Assembly: GCA_954871525.1 (NCBI GenBank)
Contig: OX940864.1
Span: 27,770,001-27,834,000, forward strand
Direction: 5' to 3'
From: Parietaria judaica
Taxonomy: Eukaryota; Streptophyta; Magnoliopsida; Rosales; Urticaceae
DNA: 64,000 nt
The translations under genes were made by a program, and so were the position numbers. Shown here one piece after another: positions 35,141 through 46,969 of the stretch. The notes under the pieces are model-generated. The model saw only the letters and a list, made by a program, of their open reading frames with translations. It was not told the DNA's origin and did not search any database. Positions within the stretch are counted from its first letter, which is position 1, and each line of letters begins with the position of its first letter.

Positions 35141-38100
35141 CTAGCTAGGGAAACATTGAATATTATTGTTATCAATCTGTGTCGGTGGTCTTATAATAGT
35201 AGGGAAGGGCATAAGATTAGAGAAAGTATGGGCAGTTGGGTCAGCTTTCCAGCTCATCTCGATGTCTTCTGCGATCCTCTTTGCGTCTGCTGAGGCACCG
35301 AGCAACCCCCGCTTCTTGAACCCGACCGAATACATTCCAAGACGCTCATCGTCGGCTTCGTCTTTCTCCAATGTCATTTTTGTATCCTGCGTATTGTTAT
35401 TAATATTGGTGATCAACACATATATATTACTTTGTAAACACAATTATATTATAAATATATATATTATGTATATATGGTTCGAGGCACAAGGTCTTATTTG
35501 TCTCGCTAAATGTGTTAAGTAGCGCAGAGTTCTATCTCAATCAAATTATGGTGAGTAGAGTAATCACGACTTTCTAAATCTTTTTCAATCTCTTTGTTTT
35601 TCTTATATGCATATTGTAAAAATGTGTTATTAGATTTCCAATGAATTAGGTATATGTATTATTTAATTCTTTTTAACTATTATCTTTAGTACCAAGTACT
35701 CAAAAAAGCTATATGCTTTTTCTTGATTTAGTTAAATTTATATATGCTATATTAATAAACTAAACTTGAAAGTCGGAAAATATGCCTCTCACTACATTCG
35801 TAATACTTGAAGTTGAATATTGAGACTATTACAACATGATGTCTTAGAGGTGGTAAAATATTTATGCAAGGGGTTATGATCACTAGCCATTGAATATCGA
35901 AATAGATTTGTAATATAATCTCAATATATAAAGAAAAATAAAGACACAAGAGAGAAATACTTTTATTAACATATCGAAAATTTTATTATTAAAGTAAAAA
36001 TAACTTCGGTAAACAATAAAATGAACACAAATGAAGAAGAAAATAATGATTCACCTCTAAGTTCAACCATGTCATGACGTTACTTTTGTAGCCAGTTGCC
36101 AAAATGATTGAATCGAAGCTCTCAACTTTCCCATCCACAAACTCCACCGCATGCTGGGTTACTCGCTTTATGCCCTTGAATACCTACAATATATTCATAT
36201 TTATACACATACGCACGTGTTATTTACACATATAGAATTACAACATATATATATTGTCCTTTTGTTATTACTTAATTAATTAATCACGTGCCTTAATGTC
36301 CCCACATTTGATCTTAGCGAGTGTTCCAACATCTAAGACGGGAGTTTTTCCAGAGATAGCTTTGTGCTGAAGAGGGCCGGTCTCCGGTCGAGTGAGGCCG
36401 TACTTGGCCGTGTCTCCGAGCATAAAACGCGACATTAAAAGCAAGAACCAGTCAACAAGCCACAGAGGAAACCACTTCTGTAACCACATCGACATCCCAA
36501 AGGTTGACCTTCCAAATATCTCTTGGGGCAATACATGAACCTGATCATTAACAATAAACATATACTTAATTAATAGCTACATAATAGCTTTCTAATATTA
36601 TTTTCTCGATACTTTATATTTCATAGTAGCGAAACCGGATTTGTAAGTCAAGAGGGCGAAAAAAAAAATCATAAAATTAACGTAGTGGTACAATATTTTT
36701 TTTTCGCGGAAAATAATAGACTAGGGGTTGGGATTTGGCTGTGGGAGGGTGTTGGATTGAATTTTTATCAAAATTTAAGCAATAAATACAATTTCAAAAA
36801 AATTAAAGTTGGATTACAGTTTTACTTTATATTTCACCGGTAAAAGTTCAATGTTTGACTAGTTGACGAGAAACTATATTTTATAAGATAAACGTTTAAT
36901 AGTTTCTTAATTATGGTGTGGAATTCGAACTCTGCATGTACGTCGCTAAGAAAAGTTGAAATGATCAACCACTGAATATACGACGGTAAGTTGGTTAGAC
37001 GAGATTACGTGACACACATGTGCTTAATTAGTTTTATTTTGAGGGTAATATATAGAAGAATCGGTGACGCTGACAAACTATATATGTATGATCTCTTTAC
37101 AGGTAATTTGTGAATGTGTGCAGTGCAGAGAAAAAGGATAGTCTCTGTATATATGGCTCAAGATTTTGGGGTGCAGGCAGATTTTGTTGCGCATGCAAAC
37201 GCATTCCAATAAAGCAACTTCACAAGAATCACTCTTATTTCTTTATTACTTCCACGTATATGATATATATAGTAAAAAAGTAATAAGTACTGAAGTTTAG
37301 TTAGTTATACCGGTCTCCTGCTTATCATTTTTACTTCTTACCCTAAATTTTGTAAGCGAAAAAAAAATACATATATGTGTGTATATATGTCATTCCTAGT
37401 CAGGAAATCACATTACTAAATAGTTGGAATAACTTTTGAGGAAATCCCTATTTATACTAAAATACAAAATGGGACAAAAGAGGAAGAAAGGACTTGTCAA
37501 ATTAGGGTTACTATGCACATCATAATCGAAACTCGCAATCTATGAATTATGAAGAAATGATTGAAGAATTTTTAAGTCGTTTCTTGATCTTCATATTAGG
37601 TAGAAATAAACCGCACTTAAGTATAAGAGAGATTTCAAATTTATAAAATTTATAAGTAAAGAAGCAAAAGAAAGATGAGTGGTTTTTCTTTTTGTAAAGA
37701 ATAAAAAGAAAGAATAAGAATAGCAAACTAGGGTATACTTGATGATATTTTATTAGTGTTTTTATCATAGAAGAGACATTCCATACAAAGCGAGCGCTTG
37801 AGATTTATTTAATAATAAAACAAGGAACAGAAAATCAAATTCCAAGCTTTTTGCAATGAACTCACCGAGTCTCGCACGACGAGCGAAGGACGAGCATTGT
37901 AGTTGCAAAGGTCCAGGCAGATCTCCATGCCGGAATTACCGCATCCGACGACTAAAACCCGCTTCCCTCGGAACACCTCACCGCTCTTGTACTCGCTCGT
38001 GTGCACGATCTCGCCGGAGAAATCCCCGATCCCGGGAATCTCCGGTACCACTTGCTCGGCATTCTCGCCTGTCGCCACCACAAGCCACTGGCTCAAATAC

Positions 38101-38543
38101 TCGACCGCTTCCGCCGCCTCTGTCGCCTCGGTCCGAACGCTCCAAAGCCCGCTGCGATGGTCGAAACGCGCGCTCTCAACGGACCGGTCAAAGACGGGCT
38201 TTATGTCGAAACGAAGAGCATAGGCATGTAAATACTCGATGAACTGCTGCTTCGTCGGGTACGTCGGGAAGTTTGACGGGAACGGCATCAACGGGAGCTC
38301 GCAGAAGTGCTTGGGAAGGTGGAGCTTGAGGCGGTCGTAGGTCTTGAGCTGCCACAACGAGGCTATGCAATTAGCCCTCTCAACCACTAGGCTTGGGACG
38401 CCTCGCTCCTTCAAGCACGCCGCGGCGGCCAGCCCTGACGGCCCCGCTCCCACAATTATTGGCCCTGCCACCCAAATCCGGCGAGGCTTTGACCGGTCGT
38501 TGACTTGTTTGCTCTCGATTTCCCTCATGTAGGAGTTATCCAT
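35141..38543 (-). CDS. YUC: YUCCA-type flavin-containing monooxygenase
   Basis: YUCCA enzymes convert indole-3-pyruvate to the auxin IAA using FAD, NADPH and O2. Four exons (38543-37866, 36540-36292, 36183-36055, 35386-35141) join in phase to give 433 residues, normal for the family. Visible motifs: FAD-binding GAGPSG (about 32-37), ATGEN, an FMO-like [16 protein letters not shown]-binding GCGNSG (about 200-205), [13 protein letters not shown] across the first junction and ATGYK (about 338-342). The N-terminal half most resembles YUC2/YUC6-type proteins (an inference from memory). Intron 2 uses a GC donor (AAG|GC). Exon 4 keeps [12 protein letters not shown] and [10 protein letters not shown] but lacks the usual FPxGW-type segment just before it and ends in an unusual tail. 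A weak TATA-like site lies near 38603-38612. Confidence 0.93.
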
Positions 38544-38920
38544 GGAAAATGGGGGTTTCTTTCTCTAATTGGTTTGGAATTTTGGAGAGACTATGTATGT
38601 TTAAGCATATAAAGGAGATTGAGAGTATACTTGCGAGTTATGAGAATAACAAACACTATGGAATCGATATATGTGAATATGTATGTATGTGTGTGCATAT
38701 ATATGTAGGAAGCTCAGTGATGAAAGGGTTGTAGCTTGAGTGGGACATGGTTTGTATTTATTGATAAATAGTCACTCTCTTCTTCTTCTTTCTTTTATTT
38801 TGTTCACAAACCACAACTTTCTACTAATTACAAGGACAAAACCAGCTAGATAGTTATTTGTACTAGTGTAAATGCTAGAATATATCATAATTGGAAAAAA
38901 TAAATAAAAAAAATAAAGGA

Positions 38921-39436
38921 ATTTATGGCGAAAGTAATCATGTTATTGATTTTTGTATAATTAAGTATTTATGTTTATTTTTCGGCGGTATAGAAGTACA
39001 TATGTTATTGATTTTGGTGCAATTAAATATTTATGTCAAATATTTGATTGGTGAAAATACTTAAGTTGTACTTATAAATTGTGGATAAATGTAAGTGGAT
39101 AAATGTTTACATGGAGTAAAATCGTGTAAATTATAACTATTGTTTTTCATCTTTGTGATATAATTATCGCTTAACGGTATATATTTTTCTTATTTTATGG
39201 CATTAATCACTAATTTCACCATCAACTGAACTAGTACAACTTATATGCTTTCACCATAAAAAATTTAACAGAAGTACTCAATTACAGTGAAGTCAATAAC
39301 ATCAATACTATCGCCATAAAAAATATCACAGCATAGTCAATAACATGAATATATACTATCGGCTATAGCCCTAAAAAATTAACATACATATTTAATTGTA
39401 CCGAAACTAATAAAATGAGTGCTTTTACCATAAATA
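38921..39436. mobile_element. MITE upstream of YUCCA
   Basis: A ~516-bp element whose left end (atttatggcgaaagtaatca) is mirrored at the right end (cttttaccataaat), with about 55 bp of imperfect inverted similarity including 'taattaagtatttatg'. An inner second inverted pair ('tattgattttggtgcaatta' and its complement) is visible. It has no ORF and lies about 380 bp upstream of the YUCCA start codon. The target duplication is not resolved. Confidence 0.75.
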
Positions 39437-40550
39437 CCATATATATATATGTGTGAATATATATATATATATTCTTAATGGCTTACGCGCACAAATGGTG
39501 GGTGTCGTATATATGACATGCAAAGAATATTATAGTGGCTCTAGACCGTCGTTTAAACTTAGGGGACCCGCAAGATTATATAATTGGAATGATACCCGAG
39601 AGAGAGAGAGAGAGACAGAGAGAGAGAGACAGAGAGAGATTTTCATCAATTTAATTTGGTGCCCTTTTTACCATTCTTCGGTATTCGAATATCAATAACT
39701 GATCTTACTTCAAGCAGATAGTAAGTCAAGCCCTCCCTTTCGTTAATGACAGTCAAAACAAAGTAAATTGTGCATTCTCAAACCATTTGTCTGATATGTG
39801 TGGATGAGACGCTTTTGATACTGTTTAAGTTTAGACTACATATACTGTTACTCGAAATCTTTCAAGTACGAGACTTTACGATTTATTTTAAAAGGATTCA
39901 TTGGTATAACTTTTATCGACAAGATGTATCTTTTTTTTTTCTTTCTTTTCGGTACTTGATTTGAAAAATTCAAATTTGGCATCTTTGGCTTGAAGCAATC
40001 GTAGGAGTGATGAAAAAACTCGCGAAAAACTTTTAGTTGGCCTATTGAGACAATCGAGCGGATAGTCTATTACAAATAGTTTAAATAATGAAATGTCGTG
40101 CACAGTTTAAGATTTTATTATCTATATAGCGGAAATGAATTTGATTCGCCCACAATGATATTTTAACCGCCATACAAAATACCATTTGAACTATTAAAAC
40201 AGCCATTTTTTATTTATTTTTCCAGTCATGCATATATATAAAGAAATGAAATTCGCTCCACTATGTCCAACATATGTTCATATATATAAGATTCAAATTT
40301 TAACTCACCAAGTTAATCACATATATAACTTCATAATATAGAATAGAAATTCAACCTTCACGATTCATAGTAATAGCAAAAGAAGAGGAACTCCTCTCCA
40401 CTATTTATTGTATAGATTTCCACTTTTGATCATATTACATTTCAAAGAAAATAATAACAGAAAAATAAGAGAAACTCCATTTCTAATAAGTTATTGACTA
40501 AATATAGATTCTTCTCGTGGTTTCTTCTTCATTTGTGGAGCACATATTTC
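39437..40550. other. Spacer with (GA)n tract
   Basis: A purine tract of gagaga/gacaga repeats lies at 39599-39641, and a poly-pyrimidine run at 39929-39949. No gene is supported; the right end (about 40400-40550) is probably the 3' UTR of the cysteine-rich gene. Confidence 0.5.
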
Positions 40551-40644
40551 TCAAACGCCTTGGCCACTCAATTTAGCTGCACATACCACAAAAAAACAAT
40601 AAGCATTATCAAACACCATCACAGACACTCATATGTGTATAAAC

Positions 40645-40685
<41 letters not shown>

Positions 40686-41297
40686 AGAAAGCATATTCGC
40701 ATATCATGTATAATTGTAAATGTAAGAAACCATGATAACACATAAAGGTAAAATAAATACAAAACCAAACTTGAATTTAATTATCGAATTTTTACTAATA
40801 TAAAGTGTTTCTTATTAAATTGAACGCTTTTAATTTTTTTTTATTTTTTTTTTATCAAAATACACCTGAAACTGAGTTTAGTATCAAAAGTGGAAGAAAA
40901 AAAAACGGTTGTTAGCATACTGGCAATTTCTTTGCCAGATTAGTCAGAATCGCATTTGACGGAACATAAAATCGAAAAAAATAAAAATAAAAAGCGAACT
41001 TATCATGTAATTATTTAAAATGGATTTAATCTAAAAACTCTGACTCCCAATTACAAATGAAAAAACCGAGCTATCTGAAAAAAAAAATAAAAAAATACCG
41101 GCAGTCTCCTTTTCAGAACAATCGGCATCACATTTGACCTCGCAAAAAGTGAAGCCACTTCCACCAGCCATGCATCCGGATTGGCAGTCTTCGTAGCACT
41201 TCTTGAACGTCTCCGCCTCCACCATCGGGAATTGCACTGCTGCCGCGATCACGGCGCACAAGACGAGCATCGCCACGAGCTTCTGGTTCTGGGCCAT
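40551..41297 (-). CDS. Secreted small cysteine-rich protein, Ole e 6-like
   Basis: Two exons (41297-41099 and 40576-40551) encode 74 residues. Residues 1 to about 28 form a signal peptide (hydrophobic VAMLVLCAVIAAAV, ending VEA). The mature part has two CX3CX3C triplets (CYEDCQSGC and CEVKCDADC) separated by about nine residues with GSGFTF. This is the pattern of the olive pollen protein Ole e 6 and related plant proteins, which form a small disulfide-bonded helical hairpin. The biological role of the family is not known. The splice places GCT across the junction, after which the frame ends AKLSGQGV. A TATA-like box (minus strand) lies near 41366-41374. Confidence 0.85.
40916..40966 (-). pseudogene. 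Degenerate duplicate of exon 1 end inside the intron
   Basis: On the minus strand, about 45 bp here align with the end of exon 1 of the Ole e 6-like gene (41099-41145). Matching words are gtcaaatg, then tctg and gaaattgcca where exon 1 has gagactgcc. A TAA falls where exon 1 has a cysteine codon. It is followed by a T-rich tract, as exon 1 is. It looks like an intragenic duplication that has decayed. Confidence 0.55.
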
Positions 41298-41710
41298 TTT
41301 TTAATTTATGTTTTTTTTTTTAATTTCTCTTGTTTGGTGTTGTTGATCTAAAGAATGTAACTTGGTATATATTGAGAAACAGAAGTCTTAAAATAGAGAG
41401 GATTTGTTTGAACCAAAATTCACAATTTTCATTGGTAAAGCATCACACAACGTTAAAATAGTAATTTGTTTCCTTAATAATCTGCATATGAATCTCATAA
41501 TAATAATATTATAAATCCTTAAAATAGAATATAAGAGTACGCTTTCCTCGCATTAGGTTGCTATCAGCCAGAAATAAGAATAATGGTAAATCTTAACCAG
41601 AACATATGTTAAGAGAATTTAACTTATGTGAAAAAACTAATTAAGCTATGCTAGGGTTTGAAACTCATCTTAATTAACCAAACATATTTAGAAGAAAAAA
41701 TAAAATATAT
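41298..41710. other. Promoter-side spacer of the cysteine-rich gene
   Basis: AT-rich. A TATA-like element (tatatacc, minus strand) near 41366-41374 lies about 70 bp upstream of the start codon. Nothing else is recognised. Confidence 0.45.
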
Positions 41711-41988
41711 AGGGATAATTGTGGCATAAATTCCCGTTGATGTTTGAGAAAGACCAGCATATTTCCAACATTTTCTTTTTTCGGATTAAGTTCCCAAATG
41801 TTGAATAAAGTGTGTTTTTAGGTAGTATTATCATGATATATCGTGAATGAAGATACTATCTCGTTCTGTCGCAAGTTGCAGCTCGCTCTATTCAAGATTA
41901 GGAATTTCGTCGTCAAAAAAATGTTTGAGAATATTCCGGCATTTGAATCACAACGAAAACTTATGCCGTAATTACCCTTACTATTTAT
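41711..41988. mobile_element. MULE-type MITE
   Basis: The left end agggataattgtggcataaa and the right end ttatgccgtaattaccct are inverted repeats that stay similar for about 55 bp. The terminus is of the GGGTTAATTGCGGCA type also seen at 43550. No clear target duplication and no ORF. Confidence 0.7.
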
Positions 41989-42117
41989 AAGCTCTATAAT
42001 TTACTCACTTGCAATATGTGATTTTTCTTCGTTTCCATCATCTGAAAAGTTTATTTAATTTCTTACTAAACAATGAATAATAACTCTCTTCCCACTCCAC
42101 CAAAACGAGAATCAAGG

Positions 42118-42127
<10 letters not shown>

Positions 42128-42210
<83 letters not shown>
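42128..42210. repeat. Long (TA)n microsatellite
   Basis: About 40 uninterrupted TA units. Similar but shorter tracts occur elsewhere in the window (for example 10986-11023, 34233-34279, 40649-40682, 46073-46120 and 60185-60218). Confidence 0.97.
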
Positions 42211-42216
<6 letters not shown>

Positions 42217-42230
42217 GCTTTTGTATTATT

Positions 42231-42598
42231 TGGAAAATAGCGGCATAAGTACCTAAAGTTTTTGAAAAGTTGATATTAAATTCATTTTTTTAGGTGGCAA
42301 AAGTTGCCAAACTCTTATTTTGTATTTTCTTTCATGTTTTCGCCCCGAACCGCATCACATGTCACGTTTTTTAACCTATTAAATATACCATTTTTAATTA
42401 AAAAAATTAAACTGATTTATCAATTATAAACATTGGTATATTTAATGGGTTTTAAAATGTGACACGTGGCACAGTTCTGGATGAAAATATGACGGAATAC
42501 ACAAAATAAGAGATTGGCAACTTTCGCCACCCAAAAAAATTAATAGGAACTTAGTGTCAACTTTTCAAAGACTTTGGTACTAATGCCGTCATTTTACC
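42231..42598. mobile_element. MULE-type MITE with 9-bp target duplication
   Basis: The 9-bp direct repeat TGTATTATT lies at 42222-42230 and 42599-42607. The termini (ggaaaatagcggcataagta on the left; tactaatgccgtcatttt on the right) are inverted repeats extending about 45 bp. The interior has a second inverted pair around 'acatgtcacg' and 'gtgacacgtgg'. A 9-bp duplication is the hallmark of Mutator-like elements. Confidence 0.9.
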
Positions 42599-42607
42599 TG
42601 TATTATT

Positions 42608-43549
42608 AGCAAAAATGTGTACGTATATCCGCCACATCTTCACCACCGCAACAACCAGCTTCATTGATGGTTGTGATATACATTAGACTCAACTTGTGCA
42701 TCTATATATGTTATTTTTGCCCTCAAATATAAATTTATATATAATAGTATATATAACTAGCCATATATTTTAGGGAAGATTGACCGTTGCGTAATTATTT
42801 TATTAGATATTTTGGAAGCGTTAGGCAGATACTAAGTAACTAGCCATTCTTTATTATACTTACTCTATTTTATCATTGCAAATTGATCTATATTTCGATC
42901 ATATATAAGTAAATTTGTCTCCTCTATTTGTAGCTTTCTTCCTCCAATTGAGTTTTTAAGCAAAAATAATTTAGACATGCAATCTATGTTTTTTCGTTGC
43001 ATACAACACAATCAAGAATAGTATTATTTTGAAATAAAAAAAATGGTTGCCACTAGCTTGCAATTATGAAGTCCTTATATATAAAAACTCGACGAAATGT
43101 GATACTTGCCAGGGTCAGATAAAAAAATAGCGAAAAATGTATTTAAATTTAGGTAAAACTAATAGTCATGTACTCAAATTTTATTTGTAAAGACTGAAGT
43201 GCCCAAATCGCTTTATAAGCACCGTAAGGTATATGTTTTATGTGTCCATTTTATCACTATCACTAGTTTACAATAATGTATATCATCGCATATTCATTTA
43301 TCATGGATCTTCACGATGAAAGACGTGTAAATAAAACGTAGTAAATGAGAGTCCGATGACACGTCAATTCAATAGAGCACAAGCCTTATATTTTTATGCA
43401 ATATTGAGTAATTTTTTGCCTTTGCAAATAAAAGTTGATTTCATAACTGCTAAGTTTTTCTAAACCTGATTACATTTGCTCCTGTTATATATCTCTCTCA
43501 AAGTAGATGAGTATCAAAGAACGATATGTAGCTTGATATATAAAATATA
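42608..43549. other. AT-rich spacer
   Basis: No ORF with recognisable content and no RNA gene. Nothing further seen. Confidence 0.5.
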
Positions 43550-43750
43550 GGGTTAATTGCGGCAAAAAGACCCAACCTTTGGTCAAATGCTCTGCTGTGT
43601 ATACAACCTCCGTAAATGGCGACAAAAGTACCTAAAATCGGCATTTGGGAGTTGACCGAGATAATTAGTCCATGTGGCGGTTAGCCTTTGCCACGTGGCA
43701 TCCCACATGGCCTTGGACCAAATGTTGGGTCTTTTCGCCGCAATTAACCC
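43550..43750. mobile_element. MULE-type MITE, 201 bp, 9-bp target duplication
   Basis: The direct repeat TAAAATATA lies at 43541-43549 and 43751-43759. The left terminus gggttaattgcggcaaaaag and the right terminus cttttcgccgcaattaaccc are inverted repeats that continue through gacccaac and ttggtc. No ORF. Confidence 0.92.
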
Positions 43751-43759
43751 TAAAATATA

Positions 43760-44735
43760 TGATTCAAGGCCACTAAACACTGAGACAGAAAGCAAAGGCA
43801 AGTTGTAATAATAGTATCTGTTCAAAAAAAAAAAAGTTGTAATAATAGTATGCCCACCAAATACCCCAAGATTTTGGAGAATCGTTTCCCACAATAATGT
43901 TGGAATATTTTCCATTTTATGCACATCGATCTTTTAACTTCAGACCAAGATTCTCTCGTGCCATATAAAAGAGCATGTAATTTTGTAATAGTACCATTTC
44001 CACTTTTGCATCGTGTCGTTTAGGACTTGTCACCATCATCACTAGCTTCTTCTTTTGGTTTATTTGCCAACCGTATGTTTGTTGTTGGAGATCTATATAT
44101 TTCACAATCCTACATATTTTTACTTTAGTGACTATTGGCAACACCTCGTGTATATATGTATATATATATATATATAATATTATGATTATTATATGTACAT
44201 AAGTAACTCATCGAAAAGATACTTCGAAGTTAAAATGAACGGTTCCCTGGGAATTTTTTCAAGAAAACACAATGGAAAGACCGTGATGTTTCTTGAAAAC
44301 ATTTTTCAATTCGATAAGGCACTTTGGACGATAGTACTAAACTTTGAAATTACATACAGTTATTTTCTTCTTGGCAACACGTCTAGTCACACGGGTGGTA
44401 CGGATTTTTCGGACCCCAGACATGCTCAGAATTAATTCTCTCGCAATCTCCATATATAAGTGTAATATATCAGCACAATTAATTAAAAAATGATTGATTT
44501 TTATATCTAATATACATTGTAAGTAAAGTGGGTAATTAATAAATACCCAATGGGTCGTAAGATAAGTCATGGACCGTGGCCTTAGTGAATGCCTGTGGTT
44601 GGGCCACAGATTCGTCCATCATGACTTTACTATAAAGAAAATATTTTTTTTTATTGAAATAATATGAAATAATACTTTTATCTATTAAAACTAATTAATA
44701 TTGTTGTAATTGGTATTGATGATTTTCGGAATCTA
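43760..44735. other. AT-rich spacer
   Basis: Short biased ORFs only; none shows domains or splice support. Nothing further seen. Confidence 0.5.
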
Positions 44736-45470
44736 TTAAAATAAGGGCTCAACCAAAAAAAACAAAAAGACACCTAAAGGCCAAAAAACTCACAAGCCTC
44801 GGCACGGGAAGAATCAACCTAGGCTCAGGCAAAAAATCGACCGAACTCGACTAAAAAAGTTAGCTCGAGCCCAGCCCGGCAAGTTAATTGACCCCGGCTC
44901 AAGAAATTCAGACCGACCCTAAATCGGAAAGTAAAAAAAAAACCCCGACCCCAGCTCAAAAAATTAAATACGACCCCGGCTCGGAAAGTCAACCGGACCT
45001 CGGTCCAATAAAGATAAACAAATCCCGACCCTTTAGACAACAGCATAAGCCTGATCCCGGAGACAACGGCACAAGCCCTATCCCGCGGGGAGAGCCAGCA
45101 AAAGCCCGACCTCAATGACGAAGGTCAAGCACGGAGATAGCGGTCAAGTCTCGATCTCGGAGAAGGCGGCATGGACCCAATCGAAAAAGGTACGGACCTT
45201 TCTTCAAAAAAGCAAGGGACGGCAAAAAACTGCGCCGAAACACAGAAAAAAAAAAAACCGCACTTGGCGAGGCTCATAGACGTGAATATGCTCCGAAAAT
45301 ACCTTTTTTTTCTTTCCAAAAATGATTATTTTACCCTCCAAAAGCACACTTTTTTTTTCTTTATAAATAGTAAGTCATTTTTTACCTTTAGGTAAGTTCA
45401 TTCAAGCTCAAACTAAAGCAAAAACTCTCTTAAGCAATTTCTACTCTAAAATCATAATACATTGGCGTAG
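44736..45470. repeat. Decayed LTR-like region with degenerate tandem words
   Basis: From about 44800 to 45180 the sequence repeats a ~26-35 bp theme (cgaccccggctcgga, gaccccggctcaaga, ccgacctcaatgacga). It is followed by a TATA-like box (tttataaatag, 45359-45369) and an A-rich leader. This layout resembles the U3/R part of a plant LTR, but no boundaries, target duplication or coding domain could be found. Confidence 0.5.
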
Positions 45471-46070
45471 GTTATAATCATGCAAACCCTAAAATGACTA
45501 TATCTACACATTTGATTGGATCTGTCGTAATGAAGAGCTGTGTCGTACGTGATTAATTACCACTATACATGCAACATGTTACACTCAAGCATTTTACACC
45601 CTTGTTCGTGCCATTATCAAATCTGACAAGGCCAATTCGGATCTTCAACAGAAAACTACTTTACTTATCAAGTCAATTTCAAGCGTTCAAAAAATAGATA
45701 CCTCGAACTCACATATTATAGGTACTGAAGTGCTAGCTTCATTTCTTTTGCCACAAAATATATGGGATATATTTGCGATATTAGTATCTTGCCATGAACT
45801 TTTACAAAGGTACCAACTTATTTCTTATCACTTTTTAGTGGCAATAATAATCGAGGGCCATAAAACAATATCGAAAATCCTTTCCATATCGAGTTAATAT
45901 CTATTAATGTAGAGTACATCTTTAATTTATTAAAAGCGTTGAATAATTAATGTTTTTAAAGCTTAATTGTAAAGGTGCAGGTGTCCTTTGTGTAACAGAC
46001 CTTGACGGGTCATGGACAGAATTGGACCCAGCTAACACTACTTGTTAAGTCATATTTTCATAATTTCACA

Positions 46071-46123
<53 letters not shown>

Positions 46124-46956
46124 TTGTATGCAACACTTATTGAAACTAAAGAGCATGCAAGTAAAAGTGTGACACCGATACTTTTAGTCAACGCAGTTCA
46201 AATTATCCTTACTTCTGCAAGACACTCAACAAGATTAATCAACCAAGAGATTACAAGAGATATTTACAAACAGTAAAGCATATAGATTCAAAGTGTAAAT
46301 TCTCCCCCTTGAAGTCAGGGCGATATCCCTTTGCTCCAAGTAGTTGTGAATATGTCGTTCTTCTTCACATCACTGTGAATAACCAGCTGCCATCTTCCTA
46401 AGGTTTTATCGGAATGTCTCTGTAAGTGCTGTCGATTTTGACATCGATGGTCGGGTCTTATACTAGTTGATGACAACCAAATCTTCAACATCTTGATGAT
46501 AAGTTTCAGCTCCTTGATACAATACGTAGCTAGGATTCTCATTCAAGTGAAGCACAATATTTTTTTTATTCTCATTTAGGTGAAGTATAATAGTTTTTTG
46601 GAAAAAAAATGAAGCATGAATAAATAAAGTATATTTTCGGCAAAAATATTATTAAATATTTAGTTGTACACGACATATTTTTAACAAAAATCATGCAAAA
46701 AAATTTAAAAAACCAAACAATAATACTACCGTAAGAAATTTATAACTTACGCTACAACTATTTTTTTATTTTTTTTAACTTTTATCACTAAAAAATAAAA
46801 TTGGAAAATGTATAGCAGGATTATCTGAGATTTTTTAAAATGTTTACCACCATAAACAAAATTTAAAATATATCGCATAAAAGAATTACTTTTGCCATAA
46901 ATATCCCATAGTTGTATGAAGAAATAACGTAGAAAAAAAGGCTTGAAATAGTGATA
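45471..46956. other. Spacer left of the second CACTA
   Basis: AT-rich, with a (TA)n tract at 46073-46120. The stretch 46290-46530 ('ttctcccccttgaagtc' and following) resembles the tail of a decayed Copia element but contains no domain I can name. No gene is supported. Confidence 0.45.
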
Positions 46957-46969
46957 CACTACTAAAAAT

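Noticed and set aside
37547..37768. ORF in YUCCA intron 1
   Set aside because: AT-rich, low-complexity (Phe/Lys-rich) and inside an intron defined by flanking exons in phase.
43583..43924. 113-codon minus ORF at 43583-43924
   Set aside because: It spans a MITE with a 9-bp duplication and is explained by the inverted repeat sequence.
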